Below are positions 54,301 to 64,000 of a stretch of DNA of 64,000 nt, one piece after another. The position numbers and the translations under genes were made by a program. The notes beneath the pieces were generated by a model. It was not told the DNA's origin and did no database searches. It saw only the letters and a list, made by a program, of their open reading frames with translations. This DNA is from Mikania micrantha (lineage: Eukaryota; Streptophyta; Magnoliopsida; Asterales; Asteraceae): contig CM018680.1 of assembly GCA_009363875.1 (NCBI GenBank), positions 75,209,811-75,273,810 on the forward strand, given 5' to 3'. The stretch's first letter is position 1, and every line of letters begins with the position of its first letter.

Positions 54301-55295
54301 CTGATTGAAGGAACAGACCGTTGGCCTCTCAATTCTTGCCATAGGGTGACCTTCATAGTCAGGACTTGGGGAAAACATGCTTTTGGCCTCTCAGTGCTTG
54401 CCATACAGTGATTCCTCATCGTCCTCTCATGGTTGTGATATGTGACTAGGATGATTCTGGTTTTCTTTATTTGACTTTGTGTCATCTTAGAAATCCTTTA
54501 TCAAAACCCCGAAGTTGCTAATCACATATAGTTCCGATATGGATTGATACTGGATTCCTTAGGGCGTCCAGTTGTCCATAAAGGTAACTCTCAAAGCTAG
54601 ACTTGCTGATGCTATTGTGTGCATGCTGAAAACTTATAAACAGAATGCTAAAGCTATGATGGGAATGGGATTGGATGGTAGGTAAAATGCTTAATTATCA
54701 TTAACAACAGTGTCATATGTGATTTAGTATGTGGTGGGTTGGCGTCTGGGCGGGTTGTAGGCTCCACCCTTTCGTATGCCCTATATATAAGCATACCGAA
54801 TTGGATATTACAGGTGATGTTAATGAGGTTAAGGTTGTACCGAAACGGTTTGCTAAAGCTATTTTCAAATGCTAAAACTATATGAACTCACCAACCATTG
54901 TGTTGACCTTGTTTTCTTACATGCTTTCTCAGGTGACGTACATGATTAAGCTAAGGCTCAGAAATGCATACTAGGATGCCCAATTAGAGGACCTAGTAGA
55001 TTTTTGGAAAGCACATATTTTGTTTAATGATGCGAGTCACTTTTGATATCTTGTACCGTTACAAGATAGTAAACATTTGATTCTTTTGATAGGTTTACTC
55101 AGTTAAATTATCAAACATTAACAGTTGTAATTTAACTTTGTAATCCTAGTTAATACTATATTGTGCTTTAGTTATTCTCAATGTTGATGCTATGTAAACA
55201 ATCTGATCATCACGATTATCACTCAAGATATCGCGCCCCGTGAACCTTCCGCCCGACGGGAAAGTCGACCCGTCCCGCCGGCTGGGGGTGTGACA
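51379..55295 (+). repeat. 5' LTR of a decayed Tekay element (start inferred)
   Basis: The 3' boundary is firm: GGGGGTGTGACA, 3 bp, then the primer site. The start is placed at TGTAACATCAACGCC by analogy with the younger element, as no second LTR is in the window. Internal features: an ATTCGGCC-rich patch (52430-52740), a GCTAATGCTA minisatellite (53690-53960), three GGCCTCTCA...CTTGCC repeats (54180-54420) and a perfect 9-bp hairpin (55047-55068). Confidence 0.55.
53690..53960. repeat. GCTAATGCTAA minisatellite
   Basis: Units such as GCTAAGTGCTAATGCTTTA and CTAATGCTAAATG repeat, with a higher-order period of roughly 80 bp that includes CATACTAAAG. TGCTAA-type words continue at lower density to about 54900. 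Confidence 0.85.
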
Positions 55296-55298
55296 GAT

Positions 55299-55310
55299 TG
55301 GTATCAGAGC
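55299..55310 (+). other. Primer-binding site, tRNA-Met type
   Basis: TGGTATCAGAGC lies 3 bp after the LTR end, as in the element at 18.4 kb. Confidence 0.85.
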
Positions 55311-56309
55311 TCAAGGTTATAGAGAATAATAGGTCATTTACTTGAACGGTTTGGCCTAGACTATAACTTAGGGACCCTCATGTAGAGAACTTAGGATTTA
55401 TGTTTGCATTGTGTCTTCTGCATTCAATCACTGCACTAACCAACACTCATTTGGTTATGATCAGAATGCCGCCCAGAAGACAGACTCCTCTACCGCCACC
55501 ACCACAAAACTCAGCAACTCACTTATCAACCCCCTACACCACCTGATTCACCACCGCCTCCTCCTCCTCCTCCACTCATTCCTCCTCCGAACCCGCATGC
55601 AACTCCAGCTCTAGATCCTACTACTGTTGCTTTGGCAACACTTCTGAGCAGTCAGCTAACAAATCAACTGAAGGATGTCATTCCAGAGATGATCAACAGG
55701 ATTCAAGGCCACGGCAACAACTCTGGGCATACAACGGGGGAAACTAGTGGAAACATTGGCACTACTTCAAACTGCTCCTACAAATCATTCGTAGGATGCA
55801 AGCCACCAAGCTTTAGCGGCGTTGAAGGAGCTGTTGGACTGATGCAATGGCTAGAGAAAATGGAGACCACCCTGGACATCAGCGGTTGTCCAGAACATCA
55901 TAAGGTTCGCTACGCAGCTGGATCTTTTAGCAAGCGAGCTTTAACGTGGTGGAACTCCCAGATTAGAGCTCGAGGCAGAGAAGAAGCACTGGCTATGCCT
56001 TGGGCAGATTTAAAAATCCTTCTAAGGAATGAATTCTGTCCAAAGCACGAACTTCAGAAGCTGGAAGTCGAACTGTCCAATCATGTGATGAAGGGAGCAG
56101 ATCACATGGCATTCACTACTCACTATCATGAACTGGTAGCCTTGGTGCCTGAGATGGTGCCAACTCTGGAAAAGCGAATTGATCGATATGTAGGAGGATT
56201 GCCATCCTGCATTCAGGGTTCTCGTACTTGCTGCAAACCCTGCAACACTAGAGTCAGCCATCTCACTATCAGCTAAACTCACGGATGTGATGGTAGCATC
56301 AGGAGTTCT

Positions 56310-59194
56310 TGTCACACCCGCAAATTTCCACTCGTGGTGTCAGTCCACATGGGTGTGACGTGGCCAGAATCACAGCTCAAGGTCATATAGAACACCTCTA
56401 TATGCGTTTACAAATCCCATGTTTGACACATACACATAACAAAATAGTTTGCAGCGGAAAAATAATTCATAGCAGCGGAAAATAAAATAAGTTTAACATT
56501 TGCAGCGGAATCAGAAATTGTCAGACCAAAACATTGTGTCAATACATAACATAATTAAAATTGTTTTCAAATAATATGACAGGAATGCATGCGGTTCCTA
56601 ATGCTCGTCTCTTAACGTGTGCATTCCTGCTACCTATAGCTTGCTAGTTACCTGAGAATACAAGTTTAGAAAAAGTGTCAACACAAAGGTTGGTGAGTTC
56701 ACAGGTTTTGATATACGTATAGTAATAGAACGTGTGTCATGCTGTTTATAAAATGTTAGTACCGAGCCCTAGGCTCCAAGTGTCAGTGCGTCACTACCGA
56801 ACTAGACCTGTTTGTCCTTGCCTCCACTGTGTCTTGTGCACACAGTAAATTAGGTCAGAGTTTGCACGGGTTATGACACCCAGTCAACATTGTGCCCCGT
56901 GGGGTTGGTCATACCCTAATGGATCCATCCAAATCTACCACGTTGTTTGTTCATTAATGGTAAGACTTTGTGAGGACTTGTTACGAGTTCAACACTTAAT
57001 GTTTGTCCAATAAACCAGCATACACAAAAATGTTTGTACAGTAATAAATGTTTGACTCGATGTAACTAGTATTCTCCCCCTATTTAAAAGCGTTTGAAAA
57101 GAGTTAAAGAGGGGCCGTAAACTCACCTTAGTGAAGTAAATCGAATGTAAGCGTAAGCTCCTGAAGCGTCAAGTAGTGTAGTCGGTCACCGGCAACCTAT
57201 ATCGTATACCGTACGTGAGTTTGTGTAAGTGACCGTGCTAGTGTTAGTGTTAGTGCTAGTGCTAGTGCTCGTGTTTGTGCTCAACAGCCCTCGGTTGTTC
57301 ATGTTTGTCCGTGTCAGTCCACATTGACCATGTATGCTCGTGTTGGTCTACATTGACCGTGTTTGACTGTGTTGGTCCACAATGACCGTGTTTGACAGTG
57401 TTTGACCAAGTTTGACCAGGGTTGACCGTGTTAAGTCAACGACCCGTTGGTGAACCGTGTGACGGTTGTGAATCGTGTAGCAAATGTGTAAGTGCTCGTC
57501 GTGTGCAAAACGTGCAAGTCGCGTCTATGGACAACTTACTATTTATAGTAAGTTTCTATTTTTGGAAAGTTCACAAAGCATAACAATTTTAAAGTTCTAG
57601 CATGCTCCTTTGTCCTATGTGATCATGTTAACACATAACACATCATCATACGAATTCACATAAGTCGTTTTCATCATGTTAGCACACAAAAGTTTCCTAA
57701 AATGGAAAGTTTCCCTTTTATAGCATACGTGACATCGGAAACCATATAACTTAGCATCTAATCATCATATTATAACATAATAAGTCATCTAGCATGCTCG
57801 AATCACACAACATGTTTACAAATCGGTTTTTGTAAAAATAAAGTTACTATAAATAGTAACTTTGTTGTTTTTGCAATAAAATGACCACCTAAACATTCCT
57901 AATCCATTTTTATGACACAAATCATCATAACAACAAATCTAGCATCATTTTATCGTGTCAACATAACCAAATTCATCATCTATCAATATTTCACTAATAA
58001 AAGTTACTAAATATAGTAACTATGTCAAAATGACAATAATCAACATCTAAATCATATTCTTAAACTTCTAATCATCATTTTATTCATCAAACATCATATT
58101 AACATACATGCATGCTCTCCATTTCATCCATAACACCATTTTACAAATAAAAAGTTACTAATAATAGAAAGTTTCATCAAAAATCAACATCTTAACCATT
58201 TTAAACAAATCCAACCATGAGTAATTCTTTTAATATCATCAATAAGCATATCAACATACTCAAGATCATTCCTACCATCATGGATCATACATGCATGGCA
58301 ATGTAATGTCACGAATCATCATTTTAAGCAACAAGACCTATACCCATCATCTTAGATCATCTTAGAACATCATCTAATCATCTTAGATCATCAAGAACAT
58401 CATGAAATCAACAAACCCAGAAAATAAATTCGTGCATGTGCACTATAGGTGCTTGCATGTGAGTATGGAGTATTGCATGGGTGTGTAATGGTGGTTTTAA
58501 GCCACAAGAGGTGTAGAGACTACCTTCTAAGGCTCCAAGAAGTACTGAGATGATGATGAATAGCTTGTGGGTCTCCAGGACAGCAGGAACTCGCAGTAAT
58601 GGCAAGGTGATGACGAATCTTTGAGCTTCAAGGTAGTTAGCAAGCTTCAATCTCCAACTCCAAGCTTCAAGAATGTTCAACAATGGTGGTTTCAGTGAGT
58701 TTTGCAAGGAAGAAGACGAGAATAGGCGGAGGGTGGCGTGTTCAGTCGAGCAAAATGATGAAAGGGAGTCAAACCCCACGATGTTGCCGCGTATCGCGGA
58801 TGGGCCTCTTGTTGGGCTTCCGCGTACCGCGATGGACCCCTGAAGAGTCCAATAAGCTCTTTTTGATGGGTTTGATCCGTTCGTCGTCGTTTTCACGCTT
58901 CCGAACTATCGTTTTGCATCGATTGAACTTCCAAGTTCAATGTGTGAGTGTTTTGCGAAGTTTTCAAGTGTTGTGCTACACAATGTGTTATATGTTCACC
59001 AACGTTCGTGTGTTTTGACACGTGTGTGCTGTTTGCCGATAATTCATCGAATTATCCTGTCGTGTCTCAATGTTCGTACAGTCGTGCCACGTGTCACACT
59101 AAATTAATCTAATTCTAGTGTCACGTGTACACAAAGTATTTAAATAAACATTTAAATAAATAATAAGCTGACCTGGAAATTACGGGGTGTCACA
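56310..59194 (-). mobile_element. Solo LTR, 2885 bp, inserted in gag
   Basis: Perfect duplication GTTCT at 56305-56309 and 59195-59199. Ends TGTCACACCC and GGGTGTCACA. Read on the minus strand it starts TGTGACACCCCG and ends GCGGGTGTGACA, the usual look of a plant Gypsy LTR. There is no primer site or coding domain inside, so it is a single LTR left by recombination. GCAGCGGAA occurs at 56451, 56472 and 56502. GTGCTA hexamers lie at 57235-57285 and TGTTTGACC words at 57300-57440. Confidence 0.85.
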
Positions 59195-60942
59195 GTTCTG
59201 AAGAAAGACACGGGCAAAGCTAAAGAAGAACCGACAAGAAAGCCCGAACATCATCAGAAGAAGAAGCAAAAGGTCGTCAAAGCTATGTGATGGCCACCCC
59301 TTTGCAACAAGTTACTGCAGCACCTGCTCAGGCTGCACCCAAAAACTATGTGGGAATGCATCCTTAGTGTGCACAATGCAAATTTCATCATCCTGCTATG
59401 GTGCAATGCAGGAAATGCAACAACTATGGCCGACTAGGTCACCAGGCTCAACAGTGTCGTGCTCCAGCAACACAAGCTACAAACAATGCTGCGGTAGCAA
59501 TTCCTCCACCACCAAGACCTGGCAATCACAACAACAACAACAGAGGATGCTATAACTGTGGAGAAGTAGGTCATTTCTCCATAGACTGCCCAAAGAGAGT
59601 GCAACACCAAGCACCTCGTGGAAGAGCGTTTGTGATCGGAGCCAATGCAGCACGCCAAGACCCTAACGTGGTCACTGGTACATTTCTTATACATGACTCT
59701 TATGCATCTATTTTGTTTGACACTGGTGCATATCAGAGTTTTATCTCATCTGACTTTGCACGCCAACTTGATCTTACTGAGGAATCTTTAGACTCCCCTT
59801 ATATTATTGAAATAGCAAATGGGAAACAAATCACAGCTAGCACTATACTTTGGAACTGCCCACTTACACTTGCTGATCATACTTTTACAATCGATTTGAT
59901 ATCGATGGAGTTGGGTAGTTTCGACATCATTGTGGGAATGGATTGGCTATCTCTCAATAGAGTAGAAGTCATCTGTTCTGAAAAGCTACTTCGGATCCCA
60001 TTGACGAATGATCGTGTATTGGAAGTCCGAGGAGACCAAGCAAAGCGTAGTGTCAAAATCATATCCTGCATTAAAGCGCGTAAGTGTCTACAGAAGCAAT
60101 GCATAGCTTTCTTGGCTCATGTGGTAGTGAAAGAAAAAGACAAGAAAACGATTCAAGACATACCGATAGTAAAGGAATACCCCGAAGTGTTCCCCGAAGA
60201 CCTACCAGGTTTGCCACTTGTGAGACCGGTAGAGTTTCGTATTGATTTGATTCTTGGAGCAACGCCTGTTGCTAAATCTCCTTACAGGTTAGCACCTTTG
60301 GAGATGCAGGAACTGTCGAACCAACTACTGGAATTACTCGACAAAGGTTTCATCCGATCGAGTTACTCACCTTGGGGAGCTCCGGTTTTGTTCGTGAAGA
60401 AGAAGGATGGATCTTTTCGTATGTGCATAGACTACAGAGAGCTGAACAAACTAACCATCAAGAATCGATATCCATTACCGAGGATTGATGATTTGTTTGA
60501 CCAGCTGCAAGGAGCTCAGTATTTTTCAAAGATTGACTTACGGTCAGGATATCATCAGCTTAGAGTCCAAGATGAAGACATACTGAAGACGGCGTTTCGT
60601 ACCAGATACGGGCATTACGAGTTTATGGTGATGCCTTTTGGTTAACGAATGCACCAGCGGTTTTCATGGATCTTTTGAACCGAGTGTGCAAGCTGTATCT
60701 GTATCAGTTCGTCATTGTATTCATTGATGACATACTGATCTATTCCAAAAGCAAAACAGAGCACGAGCAACATCTCAGAATGATCTTGGAACTATTAAAG
60801 GAAGAGAAACTTTATGCCAAATTCTCTAAGTGTGAATTCTGGCTAAGAGAAGTTCAATTCCTGGGTCATGTAGTCAACAGCAAGGGAATACACGTAGACC
60901 CTGCCAAGATCGAAGCAATAAAGAATTGAGATAATCCGAAGA

Positions 60943-61076
60943 CACCGATGGAGATACGTTCCTTTCTAGGCTTAGCAGGCTATTATAGAAGGTTTATTTC
61001 AAACTTTTCCACCGATGGAGATACGTTCCTTTCTAGGCTTAGCAGGCTATTATAGAATGTTTATTTCAAACTTTTC
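60943..61076 (+). repeat. 67-bp tandem duplication inside pol
   Basis: Units at 60943-61009 and 61010-61076 differ at one or two bases. Since 67 is not a multiple of 3, the frame shifts. Confidence 0.9.
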
Positions 61077-62217
61077 TAAGATAGCCCTGCCGCTCACCAA
61101 GTTAACACAGAAAAGCGAGACGTTTGTTTGGGAACAGAAGCAAGAAGATGCCCTTCAGACTTTGAAGCAAAAGCTATGTGTTGCTCCAATCTTATCTCTT
61201 CCAGACGGTTGTGATGACTTTGTGGTGTACTATAATGCATCCCATCAGGGACTTGGCTGTGTACTAATGCAACAAGACAAAGTCATTGCTTATGCCTCAA
61301 AACAACTGAAGATTCATGAGAAGAACTACACTACTCATGATCTGGAACTGGGAGCAGTGGTATTCGCATTGAAGATTTGGAGACATTACTTGTATGGCAC
61401 CAAGTGTACCATATTTACTGATCACAAGAGTCTGCAGCACATATTCGATCAGAAGGAACTCAACATGCAACAACGACGTTGGGTTGAACTTCTAAATGAT
61501 TACGACTGTGTAATCAAGTACCATCCGGGCAAGGCGAACGTTGTAGCTGATGCCTTGAGTCGGAAAGAACGGGTCAAACCCTTGCGTGTCAGAGCAATGG
61601 GGATGACTGTGCAGACAAGCTTATACGACAACATTATTCATGCACAACAAGAGGCAGTTGAACGAGGAAACCTGAAGAAAGAACTGGATTGAGGAGCAGA
61701 AAAACAATTTGAAACAAAACCAGATGGAGTCATCTATTATAAGAATCGTGTATGGATTCCTGCAGTGGATGAATTGAGAAAGCTTATCTTAGATGAAGCA
61801 CACAAGACCAAGTACTCCGTACATCCTGGCGCTGATAAAATGTACCAAGACTTATGGGTATTTTATTGGTGGCCGGGTATGAAGAAAGACATAGCAGAGT
61901 ATGTTGGTTGATGCCTCACGTGTGCCAAAGTGAAGGCGGAACACCAGAAGCCGTCAGGTTTACTGGAACAGCCTGAAATTCCACTTTGGAAGTGGGAACA
62001 AATAGCTATGGATTTTGTTACCAAGCTACCTCGCACTTCCAGTGGTCATGATACTATCTGGGTTATTGTTGATCGATTAACCAAGTCTGCTCATTTCTTG
62101 CCAATGCGTGAGACATGCACGATGGATAAACTGGCAAGACTCTACATCAATGAGATAGTGGTGCGCCACGGTGTGCCATTATCTATCATTTCAGATCATG
62201 ATAGCAGATTTACATCA

Positions 62218-64000
62218 ATATAACTTACAATCATATAACTTATTATATGCATCGTATTTCTATACGTATGCGGATCTTACCCTCATAACATCTATATAAC
62301 TTAATACATGGATTGTTTTCCCACGTATGTGAGTTCTAGAAGCTTAATTCATATAATCGCACCTTTGACTTTTCAAAAGTCAATATGTAAGTTAACCTAT
62401 ATACAATTAAACACCGCCAACATCTCTGGCTATTCTCTTACTCCTTTGACTTAACATATAATTTATGTTCGCATAAATTCACAACCGTATCACATACAAT
62501 AAAGCATTTATCTACATCATTGTAGATCAAATAAGAGGTCTACTGACATCGTTAGCTCACACTCAAGTGAACCATTTCAACATGCCTTTACAAGGCATTA
62601 TCCACACCCATGTGGATTAATATCTATTCGAGAAATTATATTACCAATATAACAACCAACACATGGCTTATATCCATGTGAATCACCAATTGAGTTTTGT
62701 ATGTTCACAATACTTGTGAATCAAGATTTGGTTATGAATTATTATACTTGTGGTATATCACCATAACACATCACTTTCTCATTACACATACTTTATTAAG
62801 TTTCAATGTTTACATCTTAATGGGTCATTCCTACCCATTTAATCAAATAATGTAAACTAACAAATTTACCAGCACTTCTGGCTCATTATCACACAATAAT
62901 CAACATATCCAATCTATCGGCTCATCCGATTATCCACACTCTAGTGATTTAATAACTCACCACTGGCTCATTCGGCTATTTCCATACAAATTATATTGCA
63001 TATAACATTCACACACTATAATTTAAATTGGAACTTAACACACACATACTAATGGGTCTCCCCATTCAAGTAGTTCCAATCATTAGTTTATGCACAATTC
63101 AAATACTCAAGTAGATACATAAACTTTTTTTTTCCACACTACTATTAATCAATTCGAGTGTTCATTACTCTCAATGTTTGCATCTATGAAAATTATTTAC
63201 TCTTATCAATTAAGACATTGTCCATATTCCTATGGATCAATTCCAATTCCAATTCACGTATTGGTGCTCAACCTATTGCAAGTCACCACAGTCAAAGTCA
63301 AATTTCAAGTCCACACATACACTTGTGGATCAATCAAATAAGCATAGAATGTTCTAAGCATCCTTATTACTACATTCATGTAAGACCATGTACAAACAAC
63401 ATACAATTTTCATGATAGTCGATCATATGATAGCATAATCAAATTAAGTCTTCTTAAAGACTTTGACTCCTCCACTAACCTTAAAAGCAATTAATTACTA
63501 TCTACTTTCGTAAAGTTTAATTTCTAGTATTCATGATACTACATATGTTGTTATGGCTCATTGTGCAATACATACAAGTACCACACACATAGCTTTATCT
63601 ATATTCAATCAATTGATTACTACATATAGTATCTAATTGATTAACCACCCGTCTTAACACCACATTGTTAATAACCATCACATAGTTCCTAATAGAAACT
63701 ATAAACAATTCATTACATGAGTTTACTCAATCAATTAAGACTCAAAAGTCGTTATTTAAAACCTCTATTATCACACATCATCGTGATTAAATTTGTAAAT
63801 ATACTCAAGCCCATTACATGGGTTATCATTCTTTTATTAGTATTTTATTATACTAACAATTTTGTGATTCTATCATCACACATGTTATCTTTATCACTTG
63901 TACCTACTATTTTCTTTCCTGAAATGAAACGATAGCCTTAACAATACATCCATATGGTATGAATATTATTAGACTGGCCAGGCCTAAAAATATACCCATC
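62218..64000. repeat. Non-coding segment dense in short hairpins
   Basis: It begins where the integrase is cut and runs past the window end. There are at least 12 perfect short hairpins with 3-8 nt loops, for example AATTTATG-TTCG-CATAAATT (62460-62479), ATCTACA-TCAT-TGTAGAT (62510-62527) and ATGCCTT-TAC-AAGGCAT (62582-62598). Open frames here have no recognisable content. It may be part of an LTR or another element that truncated the retrotransposon. Confidence 0.7.

Larger units (their letters stand above)
55466..62217 (+). pseudogene. Tekay-type gag-pol, broken and truncated
   Basis: Gag starts MPPRRQTPL at 55466. A frameshift in the proline-rich part leads into the frame that ends KDVIPEMINRIQG. 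Another shift lies near 56218, and a solo LTR splits gag at 56305. After it come knuckles CRKCNNYGRLGHQAQQC and CYNCGEVGHFSIDC, protease DTGAY, and RT with VIVFIDDILIYS. Defects in pol: a frameshift at about 60642, TGA at about 60927, a 67-bp tandem duplication (60943-61076), TGA at 61690-61692 and TGA near 61911. Integrase has LPLSIISDHDSRFTS and stops abruptly at 62217, before the DDE glutamate. It is clearly dead. Its closest relative in the window is the intact element at 18.4 kb. Confidence 0.9.

Noticed and set aside
58408..59018. Open frames of 111-162 codons on both strands
   Set aside because: They lie in the solo LTR; no protein family is recognisable.
62218..62240. Possible Helitron 5' end at A|TCAATATAAC where integrase is cut
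   Set aside because: Only the two-base TC rule fits, the other end is outside the window and the sequence does not match the Helitron family seen here.
1..64000. tRNA genes and CRISPR arrays
   Set aside because: T-loop-like words (1549, 29910, 48333) lack a full cloverleaf and fit SINEs. Tandem repeats have no spacer structure and the DNA is eukaryotic.

Overview
This is plant nuclear DNA. It is AT-rich, has intron-containing genes with GT-AG splice sites, and is packed with plant transposon families. FAMA and a KRP gene place it in an angiosperm. The repeat content suggests an asterid, perhaps Asteraceae, but I cannot name a species from the sequence alone.

Only two host genes can be supported in full. 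The first is FAMA (6548-8312, minus, four exons, 406 codons), the bHLH factor that ends guard-mother-cell division. The second is a Kip-related CDK inhibitor, KRP (32130-34652, minus, three exons, 235 codons). A 48-codon open terminal exon at 30034-30180 (plus) may belong to a third gene that I do not recognise. FAMA and KRP both drive cell-cycle exit and lie about 24 kb apart, with a young retrotransposon and many small elements between them.

Layout. 0-6.5 kb: a possible solo LTR, a SINE with a 15-bp target-site duplication (TSD), MITEs and a Helitron. 6.5-8.3 kb: FAMA, with a MITE-like insert in intron 2. 9-18 kb: foldback MITEs, three Helitrons, a TS/Au-type SINE, a hAT MITE inside a Helitron and a Tourist MITE inside a hAT MITE. 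18.36-27.80 kb: a complete, very young Ty3/Gypsy Tekay-type element with one 1521-codon ORF, LTRs that differ by four substitutions plus one 49-bp unit, and a perfect 5-bp TSD. 28-32 kb: MITEs and the orphan exon. 32.1-34.7 kb: KRP. 35.7-37.7 kb: a PIF/Harbinger element with a broken transposase. 38.5-46.5 kb: hAT remnants, a SINE, a Helitron, a retroelement-like stretch, a dead hAT transposase, a Mutator-like foldback and a second TS/Au-type SINE. 48.38-50.75 kb: a compact 2.4-kb LTR element with a gag-like ORF and a long unknown ORF in the same frame behind one TAG. 51.4-62.2 kb: a decayed Tekay element whose gag carries a 2.9-kb solo LTR with a perfect TSD. 62.2-64 kb: a non-coding segment dense in short perfect hairpins.

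The most unusual signal is structural. The LTR of the young element carries a chain of about ten short hairpins in roughly 620 bp, most with 4-nt loops, several of them C(UNCG)G tetraloops. Near its 5' end it has four GC-rich palindromes whose arms change while staying paired. Related GC palindromes recur in a different LTR (58.8 kb) and near 42 kb, and the 62.2-64 kb segment is another hairpin-rich stretch built from different words. I know of no description of this as a shared LTR feature.
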